NCBI GenBank assembly: GCA_963579135.1
Contig: CAUZFB010000005.1
Span: forward strand, 1 to 64,000
Length of the DNA: 64,000 nucleotides
Source of the DNA: CALGTL01 sp963579135
GTDB lineage: Bacteria > Chloroflexota > Dehalococcoidia > Lucifugimonadales > Australimonadaceae
Direction of reading: 5' to 3'
Part shown: positions 51,718 to 59,855 of the stretch, in pieces
Layout: each line of letters opens with the position of its first letter
Position numbering within the stretch: position 1 is the stretch's first letter
Notes under the pieces: generated by a model
Database searches by the model: none
Told to the model about the DNA's origin: nothing
The model's input: only the letters and a program-made list of their open reading frames with translations
Made by a program: the position numbers and the translations under genes

Positions 51718-53618
51718 CCGCCCCGCTTCCGCTTGTTGGGCACGGCCGCCCCTGATCGCTTCGCGCATTCTGGGCAATGTGAAAGCTCCGCCCACGGCAG
51801 ATGTGGTGCGGGCTTGATCCGCAGGCCGAATCGCTCTGCCTCCTTAAGCAGGGTACACACGGGCAGGCCAACCACGTTCAAGTAGCAGCCTCGCACCTCA
51901 GCCGCGGGTGAGAAACCATCGTGCTGCACAGCATAGGCACCCGCCTTATCAAACGGGTCCCCTGACGCGATGTAAGACTCGATCTCGTCGTCGCTGTAAT
52001 CGCGCATGAGCACACGTGAAGCTCGATACGCCGTCCGCTCATCACCGGTCGCCGCATCGATGAGCGCCACGCCGGTGATGACTCGATGCTCGCGATCCCT
52101 TAGCCCTCTCAGCATCCGCCAAGCGTCATCCACATCCACCGGCTTGCCCAACACTTCGCCATCAATCTCCACGACCGTGTCCGCGCCCACAATCGTCCCT
52201 GAGTCCCGCAACGCTGCCGAGGCGCGAGCCTTGATCAGTGCGCGTTCGACCGCGACATCCTGCGGTTCCTGATCGGGGCGTTCACGCGGCTCCACCACAT
52301 CATTAGGGGCCGCATTGAAATCCAAGCCCAGTCTGCTCAGAATATCATGCCGCCGTGGCGACGCCGATGCGAGCACGATCATCGCACGTGCCTGAAGCTG
52401 CGAATAACGCTCGGAGTCGAACGTCAGGATGCTTACACTCTCGATATGGTGCGTCTGTGGAAACATGTCGACTGGCGTCACAGAATCGAGCGTGAACGGG
52501 CCTGCGGTGAGCAGCGCGAGGTCCCGCGCAAGCGTCTCCGGATTGCACGACACGTAGACGATACGACGCGGGGGGGTGTCGAGCAGCGCCTCGATGGTGC
52601 CCGGCATACAGCCAGCGCGCGGCGGGTCGAGGATAACCGCATCTACGCCCTCTTCCACGAGCTCCGCCAGCACGTCCTCCGTGCGCGCCTGCCACAACTC
52701 GACGTTGGCGATGCCCGCGACGTTCACACGAGCGTCAGTGAGAGCCGACGCCGACTCCTCGACCGCGATTGCGCGCTTCACGTGGTCCGCGAGCAAAACA
52801 GCGAACGTCGCAACGCCCGCGTAGGCATCGACGATGGTCTCGTCGCCGTTCAGCTCCAGCGCATCGATCACCTTCGTTATCATCCGTTCAGCCTGGCGCG
52901 TATTCACCTGGAAGAACGACGGAGACGAGACCTGGAACGTGTGCCCCAGCAGCTCTTCCTTATAGTGCTTCTGCCCAGACTCCATCGGCACGCCGATCTC
53001 GCTGAAGCGAGGCTGCAGCAACCAATCTCCCGTGTTCACCCCATAACGTAGCGAAAGCTGGGTGGTCTCGGCGACGTTACCCTGAAGCTTGCCAACCGCT
53101 TCGTTGATCCAATCGGCCATCAGCAGGCAGCGGTCGATCTCGACGTGCCGACGTTTCTCTCGATGCACGTAGCCCAGCCGGCCGGGGCGCGGTTCCAGTT
53201 TGCTCACGGTGAAGCGCGCGTGATTGCGATAGCCCAACGGCTGGGGACTAGGCAACGTTTCGCCGACAATCCCTCCATCGAGCTCGCCAATGCGAACCAA
53301 CGCGTCGGCAATGGCCTCGCGCTTCATCTGAAGCTGTCGTTCGTACGAGATGTGCTGGAACTGACACCCCGTGCACGCACCGAAGTACGGACACGGCGGC
53401 TCCACACGATGGGGCGAGGCTTCGAGCACCTCGACCACCTGAGCCGCGAAATATCCGCGCCGCTCACGAATAACTTCAGCCACGACGGTCTCGCCGGGGA
53501 TGCCACCGAAGACATACACGGCCTTGCCATCGATCTCCGCCAACGCTTCGCCCAATCGGCCTAGACCGGTGAGCTTGAGCGTGAGGAGCCATTGATCTTG
53601 CGTAGGGGTACCAACCAT
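51714..53618 (-). CDS. Fusion: TrmA/RlmD-type RNA m5U methyltransferase + Maf nucleotide pyrophosphatase
   Basis: 634 residues in one uninterrupted frame. Residues 1-400 are a RumA/RlmD-type uracil-C5 methyltransferase: TRAM-like N-terminus, iron-sulfur Cys in CPYFGACTGC (near 76) and DRCLLM (near 163), SAM motif VDAYAGVATFAVLL (about 262), DPPRAGC and the catalytic Cys in YVSCNPETLARDL (about 360). From Met413 a full Maf domain follows: IVLASASPRRHDILSRLGL, TIVGADTVV, and DPFDKAGAYAVQ. Maf proteins hydrolyse non-canonical or excess NTPs such as dTTP/UTP or modified pyrimidines. A C-terminal CPEC with basic tail ends the chain. Met413 has no good Shine-Dalgarno, so a true fusion protein is favoured. 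First gene of the tat operon. Confidence 0.88.
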   Translation of the reverse strand: MVGTPTQDQWLLTLKLTGLGRLGEALAEIDGKAVYVFGGIPGETVVAEVIRERRGYFAAQVVEVLEASPHRVEPPCPYFGACTGCQFQHISYERQLQMKREAIADALVRIGELDGGIVGETLPSPQPLGYRNHARFTVSKLEPRPGRLGYVHREKRRHVEIDRCLLMADWINEAVGKLQGNVAETTQLSLRYGVNTGDWLLQPRFSEIGVPMESGQKHYKEELLGHTFQVSSPSFFQVNTRQAERMITKVIDALELNGDETIVDAYAGVATFAVLLADHVKRAIAVEESASALTDARVNVAGIANVELWQARTEDVLAELVEEGVDAVILDPPRAGCMPGTIEALLDTPPRRIVYVSCNPETLARDLALLTAGPFTLDSVTPVDMFPQTHHIESVSILTFDSERYSQLQARAMIVLASASPRRHDILSRLGLDFNAAPNDVVEPRERPDQEPQDVAVERALIKARASAALRDSGTIVGADTVVEIDGEVLGKPVDVDDAWRMLRGLRDREHRVITGVALIDAATGDERTAYRASRVLMRDYSDDEIESYIASGDPFDKAGAYAVQHDGFSPAAEVRGCYLNVVGLPVCTLLKEAERFGLRIKPAPHLPWAELSHCPECAKRSGAAVPNKRKRGG

Positions 53619-53692
53619 CGCAAGAATCTTAGCAGGGCGCGCGGCGCATCAACGCGCCTGCGAGCTATGACTCAGATTAACGAGGGTCGCTG

Positions 53693-54472
53693 ATGCATTT
53701 CCACGGGACCCGAAGTTACAATCGATATATGACCACAACGTATACGCGCCACCTACCCATCGAGGGTACGCACAACTTCCGTGATTCGGGGGGCTACCCC
53801 ACTCGTGACGGCAGTTCGGTTCGATGGCGAACCCTCTTTCGTAGCGATAGTCATCACGAGCTGACCGAGTCAGGCAAGCAGGCCATCTATGATCTCGGCA
53901 TCCGAACGTCCATCGATCTGAGGGCCGAGCATGAAAGCCAGTCCTCGCCGAGCGTGTTCGCGTCGAGCGAGACCATCGCGTACCGGCAGCTGCCCCTCAA
54001 GGCCACCGGCTCCGATACGCGAGCGCCCCGCGCCAACGACTTGTCCGAGCTCAACCGCATGTTCCTAGACTCTGGCCATGACAGCTTCTCCACGATCCTC
54101 CACTCGATGGCCGAGGACCGAACGTTCCCCGTCGTTATCTCCTGCGCTGTCGGCAAGGACCGCACCGGCCTTATGGTGGCGCTCCTGCTGGAGTTGGCTG
54201 GAGTCCACCGCGACGATGTGATCGAGGACTACGCCCTGACCGCCAAGCACGCGGGCAAGCGCATCGAGCAGATCGCTGCAATGGCGCTCGCCGATGGTCG
54301 AGACCCTGCGCAGTTCGCCAGGCTCATGGAATGTCGACCCGAGACCATGGCACAATCACTGGCGTACCTTGATAACCAACACGGCGGCGCCGAACGGTAC
54401 GTTAGCAAAATCGGGCTCAGCCACGCGACCATCGCCACGCTGCGTGAGGCGCTTGTGGGGCACTCGCCATGA
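53693..54472 (+). CDS. Tyrosine/dual-specificity protein phosphatase family
   Basis: 259 residues (Y_phosphatase3 group). The N-terminal NFRDSGGYPTRDGSSVRW and TLFRSD motifs and the catalytic CX5R loop ISCAVGKDRTGL (Cys near residue 144) are typical of LipA-like and MptpB-like phosphatases. There is no signal peptide. GAGGG lies seven bases before the ATG at 53693; a second ATG at 53729 (TTTYTRHLPIEG) fits the family length equally well. Substrates may be phosphotyrosine proteins or phosphoinositides; not decided by sequence. Confidence 0.88.
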   Translation: MHFHGTRSYNRYMTTTYTRHLPIEGTHNFRDSGGYPTRDGSSVRWRTLFRSDSHHELTESGKQAIYDLGIRTSIDLRAEHESQSSPSVFASSETIAYRQLPLKATGSDTRAPRANDLSELNRMFLDSGHDSFSTILHSMAEDRTFPVVISCAVGKDRTGLMVALLLELAGVHRDDVIEDYALTAKHAGKRIEQIAAMALADGRDPAQFARLMECRPETMAQSLAYLDNQHGGAERYVSKIGLSHATIATLREALVGHSP

Positions 54473-54612
54473 ACGCATTGCACGTCCTCGGAGCAGGCCA
54501 CTCCTGGAGCAATGTGCCGATGTTCGTCGTGCTAGGTCTGTTCCTAATCCCTTGCCGCAATAGCTCTACGCTCCAGATCGCAACCCAACGCCGACCCCAA
54601 GCCCAAGCCTAA
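54469..54612 (+). CDS. Possible 47-residue protein coupled to the phosphatase gene
   Basis: ATG overlaps the phosphatase stop by four bases and opens a 47-codon frame with one hydrophobic stretch (NVPMFVVLGLFLIPC) and a Gln/Pro/Ala tail. The overlap is the only support. The end of the frame is the low-complexity CCCAAGCC repeat before the next gene. Confidence 0.25.
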   Translation: MNALHVLGAGHSWSNVPMFVVLGLFLIPCRNSSTLQIATQRRPQAQA

Positions 54613-54630
54613 CCCCAAGCAGGAGCCGCA

Positions 54631-55419
54631 ATGAGCCTCGATCACGACCGTCTCCACCACTTCGCGCACTCCCTGATGGACGCAGGTCACGCCCTCGCCC
54701 CTATCCCACCGTTCACCGACGAGGCACCCGACATCGAGGTGGCCGACGCCTATGAAATCGCGTCCGACATCATTGGCCACAAGATCAGCGACGGGCGCAA
54801 AGTCGCAGGCATGAAGGTAGGGGTGACCACGGCGGGCGCGATGAAGGCGTTTGGCATGGACGGGCCCGCATACGGCATCATCCTCGACAACATGACCGTG
54901 CGCGACGGCGGCCGCGTGAAGATGTCGACCCTGATACAACCAAAAATCGAGGCCGAGATCGCGTTTCGATTCAAGGCGGCTCTCCAAGGCCCGGGTGTGG
55001 ACGCCGCGCAGGTCATAGCGGCAACTGATTACGTGTTCCCTGCCCTTGAAATCATCGACTCCCGCTTCGAGGGTTGGCGAGCCAAGGAACAGGACCTGAT
55101 CGCCGACAACACAGCATCCGCGCTAGTAGTCCTGGGTAGCACTCACCTGTCACCGGCCAATCTCGACCTCGCAGCCGAGGAGGCTGTGATGGAGGTCGAC
55201 GGCGTAGAGACCGGGCGCGGCACGGGCGCCGAGGTGCTCGGGAATCCCGCGAACGCCATCGCCTGGCTCGCGAACAAGCTGGGAGAACAGGGCCGAGGGA
55301 TCGCCGCCGGGCAATTCGTCATCCCTGGATCGCTGGTCGCTCCTCCCCTCGTGAAAGCCGGAAACAGTGTCGCAGCTGCATACACTAACCTCGGGGTTGT
55401 CACCGTCAATTTCGTCTAG
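54631..55419 (+). CDS. 2-keto-4-pentenoate hydratase-like protein (FAH superfamily)
   Basis: 262 residues of the MhpD/DmpE/HpcG hydratase group. KVGVTTAGAMKAFGMDGPAY near residue 50-70 matches the K-x-G-x-T-S motif, IQPKIEAEIAFRF near 105 carries the metal-binding Glu pair (E-x-E), and VVLGNPANAIAWLANKL-type segment (EVLGNPANAIAWLANKL) near 205 is the family C-terminal signature. It adds water to 2-hydroxy-2,4-dienoates in meta-cleavage of aromatic acids, or acts as the related decarboxylase. AGGAG is seven bases before the ATG. No other meta-cleavage gene is adjacent. Confidence 0.9.
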   Translation: MSLDHDRLHHFAHSLMDAGHALAPIPPFTDEAPDIEVADAYEIASDIIGHKISDGRKVAGMKVGVTTAGAMKAFGMDGPAYGIILDNMTVRDGGRVKMSTLIQPKIEAEIAFRFKAALQGPGVDAAQVIAATDYVFPALEIIDSRFEGWRAKEQDLIADNTASALVVLGSTHLSPANLDLAAEEAVMEVDGVETGRGTGAEVLGNPANAIAWLANKLGEQGRGIAAGQFVIPGSLVAPPLVKAGNSVAAAYTNLGVVTVNFV

Positions 55420-55461
55420 CCACTGGGCAACCAAAATACCCCTGATACCATAGAACGCCGT

Positions 55462-56169
55462 ATGCACGACGAAATTGACCCCCAGCTGGCAGAAGCCATC
55501 GAGAAGACCTCGGTGGTTCGCTCCCCTCGACAAACCCTCGCGACGTTTGGCACTACTTCAGTGCGCTACTACCTCGTGACCGAACCCGCGTTCCGCGACT
55601 TTCCTGGCGCAGGCGTTGACCCGGAATCCGTCGTCCGCGAAGGCGTCGTACGGGCCGAGCGACCCCAGGTTGTTACTCCCTACTTCCTCTCCCGGCACGA
55701 AGGTTTCGGCGACCACACGCAGGAGTACCTCGACTACCTGATGGAGACCTACGGCCGTGACTCTCCTGGCCTCCTGTACACCTACAAGAACGAAGCGATG
55801 GAGACCAGCATCGTCACGGGCACGCCCGACGAGGTCTCAACCCGCATCGGTGAACGACTCGACCGCGAGGAACGGGCGCTGGAGGCCGTGGTTCGCGGCG
55901 TCGACGAAATGTGGGACGTCTCACTCATGAAGTTCATCTACGAGCTCACCCACCGGTCGGCGCGCTCGAACTTCGACGACCTTCGCGGCAATGGTCTACT
56001 GGGCGTCGAGAACGGCGTACCCCGCGAAGCGCGCCACCGCATCGAGCGCCTCATGGACATGGCGCGCTCGGGTCAGGCCGAGCCTGCAGATGTGCACCGT
56101 GAGCTCGAGCGTTGGGGACTTTTCGACGAGTACCAAGACCGCTTCCTCAGCTTGTTCCGAGGGCGATGA
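55462..56169 (+). CDS. Conserved-looking protein of unknown function
   Basis: 235 residues, soluble, mixed alpha/beta at the N-terminus (ATFGTTSVRYYLVTEPAFRD; VVTPYFLSRHEGFGDHTQEY) and helical after residue 130 (ERLDREERALEAVVRGVDEM; ARHRIERLMDMARSG). Rich in Arg, Asp and Glu; one Cys-free chain without metal motifs. I do not recognise a family. Codon use matches neighbours. It is coupled by a four-base overlap (ATGA) to the HPP membrane protein, so the two probably act together, for example as a cytosolic regulator of the membrane protein. Confidence 0.7.
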   Translation: MHDEIDPQLAEAIEKTSVVRSPRQTLATFGTTSVRYYLVTEPAFRDFPGAGVDPESVVREGVVRAERPQVVTPYFLSRHEGFGDHTQEYLDYLMETYGRDSPGLLYTYKNEAMETSIVTGTPDEVSTRIGERLDREERALEAVVRGVDEMWDVSLMKFIYELTHRSARSNFDDLRGNGLLGVENGVPREARHRIERLMDMARSGQAEPADVHRELERWGLFDEYQDRFLSLFRGR

Positions 56170-56696
56170 GTACGCGCCAACCGCTCTTCGACGCCAAGAT
56201 CCACCGCAACCTCAAGCGCTACCTACTGCAAGTGTCCATCGCGACGCTCGCTTTGTTCGCGGCGCTGTTGGCTGAGGAGATCATGGCTGGCGGAGCGGCA
56301 GCTCGTGCGGTGGTCGTTGCGGCCATCGCATCGACCGCATTCGTCCTGTTCATTTCGCCCTTCAGCGACTCCGCTGACCCACGACACGCCATCGGCGGAC
56401 ATCTCATCGCCGTTTTGGTGACGGGCCCGCTAGCCGTCATGGCTGAAACTAGCGTCGGTGTTAATTGGATCGCTGGTATACCCGCAATCTTCGCGCTCTA
56501 CGCAGCGTTGGGCGTGGGAGTCACGATGTTTCTGATGGCGGCCACCAATACCGAGCATCCACCTGCAGCGGGTACTGCCCTGGCTATCGTTGCCCACGGA
56601 TTCAGTTGGGATCTGGTCCTGTTTATCGGGACGGCCGTCCTCATTCTCGTCGCGATCCAGCGGGCCTCCCGATCCAGACTGATCGACCTCTACTGA
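56166..56696 (+). CDS. HPP family integral membrane protein
   Basis: 176 residues from the ATG at 56166. Four to five hydrophobic helices and the name-giving motif in NTEHPPAAGTALAI near residue 140; the first helices are YLLQVSIATLALFAALLAEE and AVVVAAIASTAFVLFISPF. Plant and cyanobacterial HPP proteins carry nitrite across membranes; other members have no known substrate. It overlaps the unknown soluble protein gene upstream by four bases and converges with the alpha/beta-barrel protein gene, six bases away. Confidence 0.87.
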   Translation: MSTRQPLFDAKIHRNLKRYLLQVSIATLALFAALLAEEIMAGGAAARAVVVAAIASTAFVLFISPFSDSADPRHAIGGHLIAVLVTGPLAVMAETSVGVNWIAGIPAIFALYAALGVGVTMFLMAATNTEHPPAAGTALAIVAHGFSWDLVLFIGTAVLILVAIQRASRSRLIDLY

Positions 56697-56702
56697 GGCT
56701 CG

Positions 56703-57230
56703 CTACTCGAAAAATGGGTCTACGAAATAACGCGTGGGGTGCTCCAACCGGCTTATCGCTCCGGACCAATCGGGCTCTCCACCAGCCTCCCACTCGACGT
56801 AACACGAGCCTGGCGCGGCGAATTCGCGCACCCGATTCACCGCCTGCGCGTGCTCCCCACTCTTGGTGAATCGCTCCATGTCCTCCCGGGATTCCCAGAT
56901 GGTGTAGGTCCAGAAACGCTTTTTCCACCACTGCCCACGGATCCCACCACCCACGAATCCAGGACGCGACCTCGCGTCCTGGTAGATTCGCATGTGCAAG
57001 CCCATGAACCGGAACATCTGCTTGTACGACTTGACCTTCAGGTACTCCGCCACATGGATGTAGACCCGGTTCCCCTCGTCCGCAAGCATCCGGTCGTACT
57101 CCTCCCGGTACAGCTGACGCAACTCTTCCGGCGGCACAACCAGTGGCTCCGGCGGGTCTGTCGGCCGCAGCCCCTCGCCCTCTTCAGGCGGCGTGCCGAC
57201 ACTACGTAGGTCTTCCTGAGACTCTTCCAC
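56703..57230 (-). CDS. Dimeric alpha/beta-barrel (ABM/DUF3291-like) protein
   Basis: 175 residues from a GTG at 57230 with GGAGG nine bases before it. The first 45 residues are acidic and Pro-rich. The rest is a ferredoxin-like barrel: YIHVAEYLKVKSYKQMFRFM, RPGFVGGGIRGQWWKKRFWT and YTIWESREDMERFTKSGEH with the W-x-S-x-x-D/E-M-x-x-F-x-x-S-x-x-H order seen in antibiotic-biosynthesis-monooxygenase and spheroidene-monooxygenase-like proteins. The role may be a cofactor-free oxygenase or a small-ligand binder. It follows the SDR gene by 16 bases, with its Shine-Dalgarno next to the SDR stop. Confidence 0.72.
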   Translation of the reverse strand: MEESQEDLRSVGTPPEEGEGLRPTDPPEPLVVPPEELRQLYREEYDRMLADEGNRVYIHVAEYLKVKSYKQMFRFMGLHMRIYQDARSRPGFVGGGIRGQWWKKRFWTYTIWESREDMERFTKSGEHAQAVNRVREFAAPGSCYVEWEAGGEPDWSGAISRLEHPTRYFVDPFFE

Positions 57231-57246
57231 TCGTAAAATCCTCCGC

Positions 57247-58065
57247 CTAAGAGATGTGGGACGCGCCGTTGATCTCCAGCAAAGCGCCCGAAACGTAGTT
57301 GGATTGGTCAGAGCATAGGAAGATGACAGGTCCAGCGGCCTCCTCGACCGTCCCCACTCGCTTCATCGGCAGATCCCCGACCATCTCATCCCGGCGAATC
57401 TTCGGGATGCCCAGCACTGCTTGACCCAGTCGCTCTTCCTGCGACTCGCGAGCGCGCGTCAGCCGAGTGTCAATCGCCCCGTATGCCACCGAGTTGGCGA
57501 CGATGTTAAACATCGCGCCTTCCAACGCAATCGTCCGCGTCAGCCCCACGATACCCGCCTTGGCCGCAGCGTAGTTCGCCTGTCCAAGGTTCCCGAACCC
57601 CGACTGCGACGATACCGTGACGATGTGGCGTGCAACAGGCGTCTCATTGCGGTCCATAGCCGCCTTCGCATTTTCGCGCATCACGTTGAACGCGTCGCGA
57701 ACGACCCGGAAAGTTCCAGTAAGATGGATATCGATAATCGCCTGCCACTGATCATCGGTCATGCGATGAACCATGCCGTCCCAGGTGAAACCCGCAGCTG
57801 TGAACACGAGATGGACGTCACCGAAATTTTCAACCGCAAGATCGGCCAAGTGTTTGCCAATATCCGCATCGCCCACCGACGCCGCCAGGCCAATGCCCTT
57901 GCCACCCATCGCCTTAATCTGGCCCAGCGTATCGTCCAAGGGCTCCTGATCGAGGTCATTCGCTACGATCAGCGCTCCTTCTTCTGCGAGACCAAGCGCC
58001 ACTGCCTGCCCGATGCCCCTTCCGGCGCCGGTGACAATTGCGACCTTACCTTCAATGCCGTTCAC
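57247..58065 (-). CDS. SDR family oxidoreductase
   Basis: 272 residues from the GTG at 58065 (AAGGAG nine bases upstream), giving the classical NGIEGKVAIVTGAGRGIG start; a longer reading would cross an 11-G run and lacks support. Catalytic Ser in TVSSQSGFGN, Tyr and Lys in NYAAAKAGIVGLTR near residue 180, and NDLD after beta-2 suggesting NAD use. The C-terminus is FLCSDQSNYVSGALLEINGA. It resembles FabG-like and 3-hydroxyacyl-CoA-type SDRs. Forms a two-gene unit with the barrel protein. Confidence 0.9.
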   Translation of the reverse strand: MNGIEGKVAIVTGAGRGIGQAVALGLAEEGALIVANDLDQEPLDDTLGQIKAMGGKGIGLAASVGDADIGKHLADLAVENFGDVHLVFTAAGFTWDGMVHRMTDDQWQAIIDIHLTGTFRVVRDAFNVMRENAKAAMDRNETPVARHIVTVSSQSGFGNLGQANYAAAKAGIVGLTRTIALEGAMFNIVANSVAYGAIDTRLTRARESQEERLGQAVLGIPKIRRDEMVGDLPMKRVGTVEEAAGPVIFLCSDQSNYVSGALLEINGASHIS

Positions 58066-58438
58066 TATTGCTCCTTGGGTAACCCCAACGGGACCTGAGA
58101 ATCTGTGATGGAACCGGGACATTCTACGTAGTTTCTGTGGCGAGGGGGGGGGGGCGGCTCCATACGCTGTCCCACCCACAGCCCTCACGCAGACCCACCG
58201 TCTTGCTCAACGGCCGCTCGTCTGCGGTATGCCTGAACTAAAGGCGCGGCCTTATAGCAGGCGGTGAGTCATAGAATATTTCTATGTTTGTATTTCGGTC
58301 CGCGTCTGATCAAGCAGCAGCCAAAACCCGTTTGCCGGGGTACATCGCATCCTCTATACTCGCGAGCCAGCCGTGAATCCGCATGGCGTAGTGGGGCAGC
58401 AGTCGCTGGCGCGGCGTGGGCTACCAAAGGTTTCGTCT
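58066..58438. other. Divergent control region between SDR and lpd
   Basis: Holds an 11-base G run (58144-58154) and the predicted lpd promoter (58332-58360). I see no gene in it. An AT-rich patch (GAATATTTCTATGTTTGTATTTC, shown in part as ATTTCTATGTTTG near 58275-58290) is unusual for this GC-rich window and may be an upstream element. Confidence 0.45.
58332..58360 (+). promoter_or_regulatory. Predicted promoter of lpd-korA-korB
   Basis: TTGCCG (58332-58337), 17 bases, TATACT (58355-58360). It gives a leader of about 70 bases before the lpd ATG at 58439. Confidence 0.55.
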
Positions 58439-59818
58439 ATGGCAAATTACGACCTAGCCATCATCGGTGGTGGCCCTGGCGGCTATGTAGCCGGGATCAG
58501 GGCCGCGCAATTGGGCATGAAAACTGTCTGCATTGAACGCGAGGCGCTCGGAGGCGTGTGCCTCAACTGGGGTTGTATCCCCAGCAAGTCGCTAATCCAC
58601 AACGCCGACGTCCTCAACACCGTTAACGGCGCGGCGGATTACGGAATTGTCACCGGCCGCGTGACGGCAGACTACGCGGTTGCTCTCCAGCGGAGCCGCA
58701 AGATCGTCGAACGCCTCACCAAAGGGGTCGCGTCCTTGTTCAAGAAGTACGGAGTCGAGCACGTGGAAGGACAGGCGAAACTGGTAGGGCCGCGCACCAT
58801 CGCCGTAGGCGATGAACGCATCGAGGCCACGAACATCATCGTTGCCACCGGCGCGAGGCCCCGCCCGGTCCCTGGAATCGAGATTGATGGCGAAACCGTG
58901 GTGACTTACCGCGAGGCCATCCTGCAGGACACCGCCCCAACCAATGCGGTCATCATCGGCGGTGGTGCCATCGGCGTAGAGTTCGGATTCGTCTACAACG
59001 CGTACGGGGCCAACGTCACCATCGTGGAAGCCCTCCCCCGCATCGTTCCCAAGGAAGATGACGAGGTATCCAGCGTCCTCGAACGCTCCCTCCGCAAGCG
59101 CGGGATCAACATACTCACGGCGTCTAAGGTCAAGCAGGTCGAGAAAACGGACAGCGGCGTCGTCGTGCACGTCAAAACCCCGGACGATGACGACGTCCGC
59201 ATACCGGCGGACCGAGTGCTCGTCAGCATCGGAATCATGGCAAACACGGAAGAGCTCGGGCTTGAGGCCGCGGGTGTGGAACTCGAAAACGGGTTCATCA
59301 AAGTTGACGACCAACTCAAGGCAAACGGCGATGGCATATACGCAATCGGCGACGTAACAGGTAAGATGCCTCTGGCGCACGTCGCACAGGCCCAGGGTGT
59401 ATTCGTTGTAGAGACGCTCGCGGGTGAAGAAACTTACCCCATCGACTACATGGCGGTACCCCGAGCAACCTACTCGAGTCCCCAGGTCGCAAGCATGGGC
59501 CTGTCCGAACGGGAAGCAGCGGAGCAAGGCCGTAATGTGAAGGTGGGCAAGTTCTCATTCCTCGCCAACGGCAAGGCCCTCACGCAGGACGCCTATGAAG
59601 GGTTCGCGAAAGTCATTGTAGATGAGAGCACCGGCGAGTTGCTTGGTGCTCATCTTGTAGGACATGAAGTGACAGAATTGCTGGGTGAACTAAGTCTCAC
59701 TCGGTTGATGGAAGGAACAAGCGCGGAGGTGGGGGCGGTGATAAACGCTCACCCCACGCTATCGGAAGCAGTCAAGGAAGCTGCGCTCGCGGCTCATGGA
59801 AAAGCGATCCACGGATAG
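58439..59818 (+). CDS. lpd: Dihydrolipoyl dehydrogenase (E3)
   Basis: Reoxidises dihydrolipoyl groups with FAD and NAD in 2-oxoacid dehydrogenase complexes or the glycine cleavage system. 459 residues from the ATG at 58439. FAD motif DLAIIGGGPGGYVAGIRAAQ, redox disulfide GGVCLNWGCIPSK (residues 41-53), second dinucleotide motif VIIGGGAIGVEFGFV near 180, and the C-terminal catalytic His-Glu in NAHPTLSEAVKE near residue 440. All active-site residues are present. It leads an operon with korA and korB, which is unusual because ferredoxin oxidoreductases do not need lipoamide; the E2 gene just downstream is its natural partner. Confidence 0.95.
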   Translation: MANYDLAIIGGGPGGYVAGIRAAQLGMKTVCIEREALGGVCLNWGCIPSKSLIHNADVLNTVNGAADYGIVTGRVTADYAVALQRSRKIVERLTKGVASLFKKYGVEHVEGQAKLVGPRTIAVGDERIEATNIIVATGARPRPVPGIEIDGETVVTYREAILQDTAPTNAVIIGGGAIGVEFGFVYNAYGANVTIVEALPRIVPKEDDEVSSVLERSLRKRGINILTASKVKQVEKTDSGVVVHVKTPDDDDVRIPADRVLVSIGIMANTEELGLEAAGVELENGFIKVDDQLKANGDGIYAIGDVTGKMPLAHVAQAQGVFVVETLAGEETYPIDYMAVPRATYSSPQVASMGLSEREAAEQGRNVKVGKFSFLANGKALTQDAYEGFAKVIVDESTGELLGAHLVGHEVTELLGELSLTRLMEGTSAEVGAVINAHPTLSEAVKEAALAAHGKAIHG

Positions 59819-59855
59819 ACCGCTGTAAGCCGAGCGGTAGCTCAAGGAGGAATGA

